From Prosopocoilus inquinatus (taxonomy: Eukaryota > Arthropoda > Insecta > Coleoptera > Lucanidae), in contig CM069876.1 of the NCBI GenBank assembly GCA_036172665.1, positions 7,192,001 through 7,256,000 of the forward strand: DNA of 64,000 nucleotides, given 5' to 3'. Below the pieces are notes generated by a model. It was not told the origin of the DNA and made no database searches. It worked only from the letters and a program-made list of their open reading frames with translations. The position numbers and the translations under genes were made by a program. Shown here piece after piece: positions 42,696 through 53,959 of this stretch. The first letter of the stretch is position 1; every line of letters starts with the position of its first letter.

Positions 42696-42822
42696 CGGAT
42701 GAGCAAAATATAGCTAAGACTACACGTGCTTGTTTTAGTGACCTTCGGCATTTACGCTTCCTTCAATTTTGATTGTCACTAATATTATGGATAATCCACT
42801 TTTTTTTTACTATTTGTAATTG

Positions 42823-43196
42823 TTACACAACAAAATAGTTTTTTAGAATATGTATAAAAAAAGTCCACAGTAATTAGGAAACAAAATAGTTACTATAAAC
42901 CTATTTTATAAGAGTAATATTAACACGACCGCCCATTGCTTTATAACGTATTTATGAAATAGATTTGTAATACTTCCAGAAACGTTTATACAGCACAAAA
43001 TGTAGTGCTGACATTACTCTACAAGCAACTTTTTAGATGCTTCTACATCATTATTTTGCGTTATTACTTGTGCCCATATTGGACACTTGCGTACTTATAT
43101 CGAGAAATTGTCTAATAATAAAGCTTTAAGTTTTAAAGATTTGCTGCATAAACATTTATAAGAATTTAATAAGGCAGTTTTGGTTATTTGCGAATG
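42823..43196 (+). repeat. Diverged duplication, copy 2, right part
   Basis: Continues the match with 35600-35978 after the Penelope-like insertion (AACAAAATAGTTACTATAAA, CTTTATAACGTATTTAT, AAACATTTATAAGAATTTAA). Confidence 0.75.
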
Positions 43197-44734
43197 TTCG
43201 CAAATTATATTTTTCTATAATTTACAGTTTTTTTGACTAATTTATTTTCAGCATTCGTATGTCATTTACAATTAATTCCAGATACGGCCCTGCTATTGAC
43301 CGCGTGAATCACTTGTACCTTTCATTACGTGGTGAAAAATTCCACGCGTAAGTTAATTCACTGTGACAAATTGCGGCTTACATTGTGTTCTACCCTATCA
43401 ACAGTTTATAATTAATTGCTACGTTTCAGTTTTCTGAAGCCAATTCATTTCATTATGCGTAAAATGCGAGCAACTAAACATTAAAACATGTACATGTTTA
43501 GTAACTCGTGTCGTCTTACTTTTCAGATTGAAACAGAAACTTATTCATTATATATGAGCGGACAGTGTTTGTGAAATCAGTTTAAAAAATCGAATTATTA
43601 TGATACTGTTACGTATTCGGCAATTTATTTTATATGTATGTATCTTTACAGCGCTTTGACAAAACTTTTGGCGAACTCGAGCATTTTAGATTTACTAAAA
43701 TACTAACATAGTAATTTTATGCTTACTTAAAATTTCTTTTAATAATTCTGCCTAGTTTTAAACATTCTTCTAATTATTTCCTGTGTAATATATTTTTTTA
43801 GCTTTCTTCACAATTAGTTCTTTCTACACAACTATCCGTTTCTTTTAAATCAACATATTTTCTAAGTATTAATTAATTTTCCCATGCAATCTAATCAGTT
43901 AAACAATGTGGTCATTTCTTGAATAATGCATGCATTCACTTTATGACGTGGTGAGCTTACATCATTCACCATTACCAATGCCTAAACGTAACGACGACTA
44001 CTAAAACAACCGTTTGTAGAGGTATTAAAATGTACAGTATTCGCCAAAATAAACAGTACCGAAAATGAAAATTCTATTCATTTCACATCTTTAATCGTAT
44101 TCAAAATGGTTCTTCAACTGATATTATGCGGAAATGGTCATCATGGAGTAAGTTCCAGCGACATGTAATTACATCTGCAAATGTTCAACAAAACTGTGCG
44201 GGCGATTCTGAGTAGCCTAAAATTCACTGCTATATACCAGAGGGACCAACTTCAGTGTATACAGGATCGACATTTTGTCTTAAAAATGCGTTGCGATCTA
44301 CTTACTAAAATTTAGACATTTTCAAAACTCATTCTTTTAGAAACGCTAATACAATGTCACCTACTAAATATTAAATACTGAATGCTAAAGGAACTATGAC
44401 CATTTTTTTCTATGACTCACAATTAGATACACTACGTTTGGTGTTGAAATCAAAATCGTCTGCTGTCCGCCATGATCGACCAAAAATCACTTCGCGATCG
44501 ACTTGTTGGCAATTCTTGCTATAAACGAGGTTTACAAATTGAGTACCTAATGAGACTAGCAACGTAGCGTTCGATTTGGCAACACTTGGGACGCGAGACT
44601 TGGAGGGACGGCGGGTGAACATGTGATACGCCTTCAGTACAAATGTGAACTCGCTAAATTCATTTGGTTGTCCGTAGCGATTTTTTCGAGAAACTGTTTT
44701 TCTAGCGCTAAACTTTAGCACTTCTACGGATTCC
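43197..44734. other. Non-coding stretch
   Basis: No gene supported. The open frame at 44410-44721 on the minus strand has no recognisable domain. Confidence 0.4.
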
Positions 44735-45190
44735 AGGAGAGACCAGAATTTCCGGTGGTTTAAGGCATTTTAAGAAGGAAGAGAGTCGATTAAAGATGAA
44801 CCTCGTAGCCGAAGGCCTTCCTTCACCTTCAAGAACCGATGAAAATGTCGACAGAATCCGGGATCTTAGAATGACCGCGAAGAGATGAATTTAACTCACA
44901 CCACCGCTCATCAGATTTTGACCAATAAATTGCGGATGAGAAAAATCTGCGCACAAATGGTTCAAAAAAACTTTCACAGGACCAAAAGGACATCAGAAGG
45001 TGGGAAAGATGCTTTGACCGTTTGGAAGCGATTGAAAATGATTTCTATTTTCTGGAACGTGTCATTACCGGTGACGAAACCTGGGTGTTTGAGTACAACC
45101 CGGAAACCAGGTGCCATAGCGTGGAATGACACTCTTCAACCTCTCCAAGGTCCGAAAAAGCTAAGAAAAAGTCTTATGATGACTACATAA
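44735..45190 (+). pseudogene. Mariner (DD34D-type) transposase relic
   Basis: Frames in succession give FRWFKAF and GRESIKDEPRS (about 44750-44805), NLTHTTAHQILTNKLRMRK (44888-44945) with CAQMVQKNF, and then RVITGDETWVFEYNPETRCH (about 45058-45117). This is the order found in animal mariner transposases: HTH, WVPHEL-equivalent region, first catalytic Asp. The remaining two Asp motifs are absent. Multiple frameshifts make it a relic. Confidence 0.75.
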
Positions 45191-45194
45191 AAAA

Positions 45195-47166
45195 TGCTGG
45201 TTATCCTTCCAGAGTTCCGTCGCAAATGGTTGCAGAAAATACTTTCAGCACATCAAGAAATAAATATGATGCCCGATGATTTCAATGAAAACTTCACCAG
45301 TGTTGCTGAAAACATTATTGGAGATTTGCCGGATAGTAAATAAGATACCCTTTTCAGAAATTAGGCCAACGAGTTACGTAAAAATTTTGAATTAAAAGAA
45401 ATGTCCAAAAATGAAACGAGAGATTTAATTTTCAACTTGAAGAATAGTGCTACCAAAGATATTTATAGAATTAATACCAAAATAATAAAGGCAATTACGC
45501 ATCAAATAGTTAGTCCTTTAACTAGACCACATAACTGCTGCATAAGGGAAAATGTTTTTCCATGAGCCTTGAAAATTAGTCGTGTAATTTCTATTCACAA
45601 AAAGGGCCCCACGGAAGACCCGAGCAACTACGTTCTATCTCCATTGTTCCGTATTGGGCCAAGATTTTGGAAAAAGCAATGAAGGAAAGGCCATCTGGAA
45701 ACCAATAGTATATTAGCGGTATCACAGTACGATTTCCGAAAATCTCTTTCTACAACGGATACAATCAATAATTTGGTTTCGATTATAAACAATGCCTTCA
45801 AGCAGTGCGCACATGCATCAGCTGTTTTATGTGACCTGACTCGAGCATTTGAGTGTTTTATTTGATATTCTTGCTCAAAAATTAAAATTGATGGATTTTC
45901 AGAGAGTGCCTGTTGTCTACTGAACTCTTATTTGCGAGGAAGAAGACGGTAACGATAGATAATGTTAAATCATGTTGTCGTGAAATTTTCCATGGTGTAC
46001 CTCAAAGCTCGGTCTTGGGATCCATACTGTTTCTATTTTACATGAATGATCTCCCAAGCGCAGTTCCAGGAAAATCTCGCCTGACTGAAATCATTTGCCC
46101 CGGGAATAACGTACAGGGAAAAAAGTCAACAAATTATTTATCATCCGACTCGCGTTAATAAATGTGCATGCATAAACCCCTAATCCTCTTTGCGGACGAT
46201 ACGACGACAGTAAATATTGGTGAAGATTTAGATAAACTAAGTAATAGAATGGTAGCTGCTAAATTAGATCTTGAAGAATGGTTTGTTCTCAACAACCTAA
46301 AACTAAACGAAAATAAAACAGAGAAATTATTATTTACGTTAAAAAAAGTTGATACTGAAATAACGTCAAATGAAAACTTAGAATTTTTAGGGATCCATTG
46401 ACTCTAAACTAATCTGGGACAATCATACTAATCACGTAGCGACAAAGATGGCATCGAATACGTATCTATTAGGAAATCTAGCTGGGGTGGTTTCGGAAAG
46501 AGTTTTGGTAACTATTTATCATGGATTAATCCAATGTAGAATGCCTTATGCTCTACTGATTTGGGGACGTGCATCTTCAGTTCATAGAGTCTTTTCGCTA
46601 CAGAGGCGAGCTATTATAGTAATAGAATTAAAGCTGGGCTTCCCTATAGGGATGATTGTAAGTCTGCCTTTATTCATCTATTCCAACTTTTCCGTGTCTT
46701 CATATGTATATGGCAATATCTATTGTATGTTAAACATAATATGGCGGACTATCAAACCCATGAAAGATAAGTATAATCATGGCTTTTGAAACGAAAAAGT
46801 AATATTTTATTGATCAGCTGCAAATTAAGGAAACATGTTCTGGGATGAACTAATATATACACTTGACGATGCCGATATCTCTTTGAGGTCTACGGTTAGA
46901 TAATACTAATACTAATACTAATACTACTAAGGCCCTAAAATTTTTAATCTATTACCTGTAGAAATAATAAACTTACCTTTTAACCGCTTTATAAAATGCT
47001 TAAAAGAAAAATTTTTAACTAAAGCATTCTACAGCATAGAGGAAATTGTGAACAATAGGTTTATAGGAGTCAATTGTGTGAAGGCCTTATTATATTTACT
47101 TTATTTCACTTGTGTAAAAAATTTATGATAAATTTCCTAACACGAATAAAATATTATTATTAATAT
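45195..47166 (+). pseudogene. LINE ORF2 copy with (ATT)n tail
   Basis: After the mariner relic, LINE protein appears: the reverse transcriptase start (FTSVAENIIGDLPDS at 45294-45340; IFNLKNSATKDIYRINTKII), then FHGVPQSSVLGSILFLFYMN (45987-46046). A foreign-looking stretch of about 85 bp (46080-46165) precedes the catalytic box ILFADDTTTVNIGEDL (46180-46230). LDLEEWFVLNNLKLNENKTE follows. Later frames contain the thumb, and INLPFNRFIKCLKEKFL (about 46967-47020) forms the C-terminal end. The tail ATATTATTATTAATAT closes it at 47166. Many stops and shifts show greater age than the LINEs at 39 and 54 kb. TAATAC repeats at 46903-46927 interrupt it. Confidence 0.78.
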
Positions 47167-49190
47167 AAGAATGAGCAAGTGATAGATTAAATGCAAAGTA
47201 TTTCAGCGCTCCGAGGGGGTACGAAACAGGCATTTTACATACAGTGATATTATTTTATTATGCAACATATCCCTATGTTGCTTTTTAAAATAATCATATC
47301 AAAGCATGACAACCATACGCAACTAATACCGCTAATTCAAATAATTTAAATGTCTAGCACAATTTGAAATGAAACTTTCGATGCAAATTCAAGATCAATT
47401 CATGTTTAATCCTTTTCCAAACAAATAAATGCACGTATCAACAAGATGCTTATTGACTTCACGGTAATACGTGTCAAGTGTCATGAAACGACCATCGTGA
47501 CAAACTGAGAATAAATATGGAGTAAACAACCATGATTGTTATGTTGGTTGCCTAGATTTACAATACTTTGACATGATTGATAACGTTGCAGAATAAAATA
47601 AAAGCACTGTACATTTTATTAAAAACTTTGTCAACGAAAATTGTGCACAATCTAAAATTATTTTCAACTATACGCGTCAGTGGCGTATCGTCAAACTACC
47701 AACTGCGTTAACTATTTGAGTGAGTTGCTTTCAGGATGAATTTTTCTAAAACTGAAAGGATTAATATGATTTACCTTTCGAAGGAGTGGTCATTATTGAT
47801 GGTGTCTCATTGCTAAAAATAATTTCGCCCAAAATGTCAAGTTAAAGGGTACTAACTATTTTGTTTGTAGTAATGAAATTTGAAGTAATTTATACAAAAA
47901 ATGATTAATAAAATCATCATTATTATAAGCTAACTTAATGAATAATGATCTCTATCTTGACGATATGTCTGTAAGCTCCTACGGGTAGATTTTGAATAGA
48001 TATTTCTAGAAATTTGATAGAAAATAACAAGTGCGAATTGTAAATGTCAGTTAAAACTGCAAAACTGTATTATGCAACACATTCCTGAATGGAATGGGAA
48101 TGTCGCACAGCGAATTACTGTAATTTCTGATTAATTAGTTAACAATAACTCATACTTTTTAAATTGAAATGTATTAAATGTGGTATCCATTCATCTAATA
48201 ATACATATGACGTTCCATTTAAACTAACCGAAGCAATTTGACATTTCTTGAAACGAGCCCTATTTTCGTTAATGGCAACATTCAGCTATTAATATCAAAT
48301 ATATTATTAATTTACTTTATTTTGGTACTGTATGTACAAATCAGGTTTTCTTACGCATGGTTGTGAACAAACATTGTTTAAAGAGCTAACAGGGTATTTC
48401 GTCCGCAACGCGGACACAATCAGCGCTAATCTATAACGAAATACATGTTGGCTTTTAAAACAGTGCACCCAAAGGTAAGGTGAGGAGATCTAATGTCTGC
48501 AATGTACTTGTATATGACAGACATAAAAATGTTATGAATGAAATCGTTTCTATTATTGGGTAGCAACTTTTAAACTTTCTCTGTTTTAATGAGTAATGGT
48601 AAATAAGAACGACATTGATCTGTACGTTTATACAAAAGAAATGAGAGCATACGAGGAAGTTCTCAAGAACAACCTTGTAAATGAGAATGGACTGCTGCTT
48701 AAGATTTGCTGGATGCGGTCCTGCTCAGCAGTACACAGAAATTACAAGAGCAAAGGTACAACAACACACATGCAAACACACAAACAAAGTCCTTGAGAAA
48801 CAACGATGTAAACGAGAACGGGCTGCCCAAGATTTCCAGCACGTATGCAGTCACGTATCCGCGAATTCACTTTCCGGTTGCCATGCTGAAGGCCGCAAGC
48901 ATTCGCAGCAGAGCGTTCAACTTTCAGGGTAATCGGGACAAGTTCGTAATTGAATTTATGCAAATGCTAATTCAATAATGCCAAAAGTAATCCACCCCAA
49001 AAATAAAGCTGGTGAGGTCAAGATTAACATAGAAGTTATGGCTTTGATCCGCCGCGTTTCCGAACTTGTAATTACAAATTTAATTTGCGGAAACGAGAGC
49101 AAAAGCTCTTTCCTACAAGCGATTTGTACGTTTTTATCAGATAAACAGTAATTACAAAATACAACCCTGTACTTATACTAACCAAAGTTT
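47167..49190. other. Long non-coding stretch with a weak exon candidate
   Basis: No gene is supported. Overlapping open frames at 48596-48978 end near a possible splice donor (CTTTCAGGGTAATC, about 48920), but the peptides show no domain or composition that would persuade me they are real. Confidence 0.4.
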
Positions 49191-50071
49191 ACCGATGAGA
49201 AGATAGCAATAAAATTCTAGCAATAAAATTATGAAATTTCAAAACGCTGCCACCGCTAAAATAACGATCACAGATCAATAATATTTAATCTATTACAAAG
49301 AGTATAATGCGTCGATTCCCCTCATATGAAGAAACTGAAAAAATATTTGATATTAAGTTAACTATGACTATTTAAACCAGCATAAGTCATTATTCATATA
49401 TCGCACCAAAACAATTGCTTTCACTGAAAATTTTCACACAGTCAAAAAGTAAACATACATATCTATTTAATAATGCCTTTAGAAAGTTTTAGCCGGTTGA
49501 TTGGAAGTAATTAGAAATTAATTAAAAGTGACGCTCGGACCAATGAAACAGTACCAATTATTACAAAGTAATAAGTTGTGACATTGGCAAGAGTAAAACA
49601 ATATTAACTTTACATTGTCCGTTCTGAATTATTTTGTACTTAAAAATCGAAATTTGTACAAACAGTAAATATTTCATGGCTATTACGAAAAGTATTGATT
49701 TTATAAGTACGAATTTAAACGGGTCCAAACCAAAAAGTAGAAGTAATTCTTGCAATTTTCGATCTGCTTATTCTAAATTAGGGTTATGAGAAATGTATTA
49801 TGAAGAAATGAAAAACAATAACACGATATCTTAAATAAAAAAGGTCTGGCACAGAAACGTGAAAAATCGTTTCAAATTTTCTTGTGCATGCAACAGGTAA
49901 GAACACAAGAGCAAATTTTATTCTATTGAATATTTTTTATAAACATAAATGAATAAGCTAACCTTTCAGATGAGTTAACTGAGAAATATCCATTAGCTGC
50001 TTCAGATCTTTAGCAAAACTGAGAAAACCGGAAATCTTTTTTTCTGAAGTATTAGAAGAATTTTCATAAGA

Positions 50072-50118
50072 TGCATTTTCTGGCCCAGAACATGCATCTT
50101 ATGAAAATCCCTTTTATT
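50072..50118. repeat. Short perfect inverted repeat inside the foldback
   Basis: ATTTTCATAAGATGCAT pairs with ATGCATCTTATGAAAAT across a 14-base loop, next to the inner edge of the left arm. Confidence 0.7.
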
Positions 50119-50325
50119 AAAAGATTTTTACAAAACTCAGACAAAAACACCTTTTATAATAAACAAATAAACCAAAATTAATGTTTTCAAATACATACAC
50201 GGTTTTCAAATATTTTGTTCTTGAAACACAGCCATCTTAATGAATTTGTAAAAAATCAAAATATCTTCTTTATTTATTAATTTCCGATAAAATGATAAAG
50301 AATAATTTTAATTCAGAATTTTATT

Positions 50326-50480
50326 CTCTATCGATTGGTCAAATAATATACAGGGTGTTCTATTAAAAAAAAAAGTGTTCTTTTCCCTTTATTTCATAAA
50401 TGCTCTCTATCGATTGGTCAAATAATATACAGGGTGTTCTATTAAAAAAAAGTGTTCTTTTCCCTTTATTTCATAAATGC
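50326..50480 (+). repeat. Tandem duplication, 79-bp unit, with a transposon-like end
   Basis: Two adjacent units contain CTCTATCGATTGGTCAAATA, TACAGGGTGTTCTATTAAAA and TTCTTTTCCCTTTATTTCAT. They differ mainly in the length of the A run. The CAGGGTGTTC motif after TA is like the termini of Tc1/mariner-type elements, so the duplication may have carried an element end. Confidence 0.75.
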
Positions 50481-51924
50481 GATGTTCAATTGTTTTTTTT
50501 TTAATGCGTCGTTGCAATCAGGACGAAAGATACTACTAGTTTGCTAATTTAATGGTATCTGTAACTTTAATAATAAAATAGTTTGCAATAGTGCCGAGTT
50601 CTTTTTGAACAGTCTGTATACAGTGACAGCTAAAACGTTCGCAGCACATGGGAAATTTTTTTATTATTGATTTGTTGTGTGGCTAAAAATAGCACTTATT
50701 TAGGGTACGAAAATTACAAAAAAAAATTGTAATTTGGAATTGTTGGGCAAACTAGACAAAATTTTAGTAGGATTCGACAAGTATTTACAAAATGTGTTTC
50801 TTGGTTACCAAAGATTATTCTCTTCGGCCTAAAACTTCAGAAAAAAAGAAGATTTCCGGTTTTCTCAGTTTTGCTAAAGATCTGAAGCAGCTAATGGATA
50901 TTTGTCAGTTAACTCATCCGAATGGTTAGCTTATTCATTTATGTTTATAAAAAATATTCAATAGAATAAAATTTGCTCTTGTGTTCTTACCTGTTACATG
51001 CACAAGAAAATTTGAAACGATTTTTCACGTTTCTGTGCCAGACCTTTTTTACTTAAGATATCGTGTTATTGTTTTTCATTTCTTCATAATACATTTCTCA
51101 TAACCCTAATTTAGAATAAGCAGATCGAAAATTGCAAGAATTACTTCTATTTTTTGGTTTGGACCCGTTTAAATTCGTACTTATAAAATCCATACTTTTC
51201 GTAATAGCCATGAAATATTTACTGTTTGTACAAATTTCGATTTTTTAAGTACAAAATAATTCAGAAGGGATAATGTAAAGTTAATATTGTTTTACTCTTG
51301 CCAATGTCACAACTTATTACTTTGTAATAATTGGTACTGTTTCATTGGTCAGAACGTCACTTTTAATTAATTTCTAATTACTTCAAACCAACCGGCTAAA
51401 ACTCAGAGGGTGGTTTAAACGATAGATTTCGATCCATGCATTCATTATCTGCAAACAGAATTTTTATGCAAGTGTTGTGAGAAAAGTTATGAACATTTGA
51501 AATTGATACTGTTTCATTGGTCCGAGCGTCACTTTTAATTAATTTCTAATTACTTCAAATCAACCGGCTAAAACTTTCTAAAGGCATTATTAAATAGATA
51601 TGTATGTTTACTTTATGACTGTGTGAAAATTTTCAGTGAAAGCAATTGTTTTGGTGCGATATATTAATAATGACTTATGCTGGTTTAAATAGTCATAGTT
51701 AACTTAGTATCAAATATTTTTTCAGTTTCTTCATATGAGGGGAATCTACACATTATACTCTTTGTAATAGATTAAATATTGTTGATCTGTGATCGTTATT
51801 TTAGCGGTGGCAGCGTTTTGAAATTTCATAATTTTATTGCTGGAATTTTATTGCTAACTTCTCATCGGTCCAAAATTTCTAATTCGAAGAAAGTTGTTTT
51901 TAATACTTTTTATTTCAATTTGTA

Positions 51925-52359
51925 CTGAGCGATTCAACATAAGTGTCCGACCCGTCAACCACAGGTAGTACACAGAAAAACAAAACAAAAAGTCTAATAT
52001 ACATAGTTTTTGAGATAAAACGCATTGAATATTCAGGTATAAATTGGTTCATGGGCACTAGTACAGCTGTATTGCGTAGCAACAGCAATGATATCGCGTG
52101 GAACAGAACGAAACACTAGCGTTTATCTTGAAATGAAACTGTAAAACGTTTTTATTTGTGGCTTTCTGGGAAAAAAACGTGTATTACGCAATTCGTTCAT
52201 TCAAATTTAGGACTTGAGTATGTTTACGTAAGAAATGAATCATGATTTCCATTTTGGATTCAAAGGAGGTTGATTTTTGAAATGCTTCTGATGATTTATA
52301 TCTTGCAATTCAGCACTTGCATGGCCTAACGGGTCGGACACTTACTCTGAATCAACCTG
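51925..52359. mobile_element. 435-bp MITE with TA target duplication
   Basis: TA flanks both sides (51923-51924, 52360-52361). Termini are CTGAGCGATTCAACATAAGT and, reverse-complemented, CAGGTTGATTCAGAGTAAGT. Both continue with GTCCGACCCGT, giving about 31 bp of inverted repeat. No coding sequence. This fits the Tc1/mariner superfamily. Confidence 0.78.
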
Positions 52360-53610
52360 TATAAAGCACATTTAATTACTTATTCTGTTACGAAAATTTT
52401 TAGAAATTTAAAAACAAAACAAGTATTTCTTAATCTCTGATATTTCTTTTTGTAATTTTAACAAAGAAATAAAGTAGTCATATTAATTAAATCATCTTTT
52501 AAAACCTTATTCCTGTTCAATTGATTTGTGGAAGATAATTTGCTTAAACAGTTTGTAAATAAACAAAAATGTGGAAACTCTTTATTTTATTTTCAATTAC
52601 TAACAAAACTAATGAAGTTATATTTTAAAGCAATTAACTTGTCGCGTTTATTCAGTCAAATTTGAACATTTTAATTTTTCTGTTACATAAAATAAACAAA
52701 ACGCATTCTTGAAATGGATGAACACGCTCAACTTTAATCGATTGCACTCCACATCCGTTTTACAAAACGTATTCGAGTTTTGCTGACCACCAATTTTTTT
52801 TTTTTGCAGCGTCCAATCTATTCCGATCCACGTAGTTTATTTACAGTCATACGAATTGATTTGATTTGGTAGGAATTACCGTTCCGGCCCGACTTTTCCA
52901 TATATTAAAAGCGGAATGCATCTAATCCGGATATTTTCAGTATTTAACGGGCGGCTTACGTGGTGTATTTCAATTTGTAGAGAACTTTCAGCGTTTTAAT
53001 GAGCCATAAGTTGGCTTTCCCGAGCGACATCTATTGCACGTAAATTAGGATTATAAAATGAGTTTTTATTGCACCGAAATTATATCGGTAAGCTTTTTTA
53101 TAGCTCGTATTGAGTAACCCCGGTCAAAAAAGAAAGAAAAAACCAAAGAAATAATTTAGTCGTTTCTTTTAAAAACATAGCTAATAAATGTACTATGCCC
53201 GCCAAAAAAATGTGGGACAACTCTCGACATGCATTTTTGAGTTAGTTTATATTAGTTTGAATGCAGCTTTAAGTCATTTATCTTGCTATTTAGAGGTTGT
53301 TTCTATAATAATGTAAAAACACGTCGTCATATTTACAGGACGTATTACATGTCCCAGATTTCTTTGGCGAGAATAGTACGTACACGTAATTGTCGGAAAG
53401 TGAGGACGTAAAGTAACAGAAAAAAGTATACAGTAAGTAAAGAAAAAAGCGATACAAGTACGTAAAAGATATGAAGGAAGACTTTGTACGTTCTATTATT
53501 GCGGTGACGATAGATTTATTCGATGTATGAATCGATACGTATTAAGTCATGATACCTGAACCAAAACTTATTTAACTTGTACAATCCGATCTATTCAGTC
53601 TTCAGAAAAT
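52360..53610. other. Non-coding stretch
   Basis: AT-rich sequence with no supported gene or repeat. Confidence 0.4.
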
Positions 53611-53917
53611 AAATCGGTCTAATTTTTGACCACAAACGAGCATAATGTCAAAAATTTACGTGCGACAATTGACCAAGAGCTATCATTAAAAAAACATGTT
53701 TTCAATAGGTGCATTGCACACATTTTTAATTTAAAATCTTATAAACACATGTTCAAAATGAACATACCACTCTCACTTTTTGATATAATTGTTTGTTGAA
53801 TATAATTATGTGCGGTAATACATAGTATCATTATAGTATGTTATGATAATAATTAATGCAATATGTTATGTATGTAAAATGAAGAAACTGTTCAGTTAAT
53901 AAAGTTGTTACTCATTG
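53611..53917 (+). pseudogene. Possible LINE fragment (reverse transcriptase thumb region)
   Basis: The frame from about 53650 reads KNLRATIDQELSLKKHVFNR, followed by HIFNLKSYKHMFKMNIPLSL. The spacing resembles the LGVxxDxxLSWxxHV region of LINE reverse transcriptases. Only some 50 residues are visible. It runs into the (ATA)n array, which could be its tail or that of the adjacent minus-strand LINE. Confidence 0.4.

Positions 53918-53959
<42 letters not shown>

Larger units (their letters stand above)
41278..42807 (+). mobile_element. Penelope-like element with inverted pseudo-LTRs, 5'-truncated
   Basis: A 1,530-bp insertion in the duplicated block, flanked by the 15-bp direct repeat TACTATTTGTAATTG (41263-41277, 42808-42822). 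The arms 41278-41616 and about 42425-42767 are inverted copies of each other (for example AACAAAGTTAAAAACAATC against its complement, and CATGTCATCAGTTATCAATT). After the right arm comes a short unique tail ending in T8. The ORF between them encodes only the linker and GIY-YIG endonuclease, so the reverse transcriptase is missing. Inverted pseudo-LTRs and a duplication of 12-15 bp are usual for truncated Penelope-like copies. Confidence 0.9.
49191..51869. mobile_element. 2.7-kb long inverted repeat (giant foldback)
   Basis: The left arm (49191 to about 50050) and right arm (about 50840-51869) are inverted copies of roughly 95% identity, starting at ACCGATGAGAAG/CTTCTCATCGGT. The right arm is about 155 bp longer (about 51401-51560) because of an extra segment that includes a second copy of TTTTAATTAATTTCTAATTA and CAACCGGCTAAAAC. 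About 790 bp of spacer separates the arms. I see no TA or 8-bp duplication and no transposase. The short open frame at 49561-49755 lies within an arm. Its nature (foldback transposon or inverted duplication) is undecided. Confidence 0.85.

Noticed and set aside
48596..48978. Overlapping open frames ending near a GT donor
   Set aside because: No domain, no coding-like composition and no second exon. The donor match alone is expected by chance.
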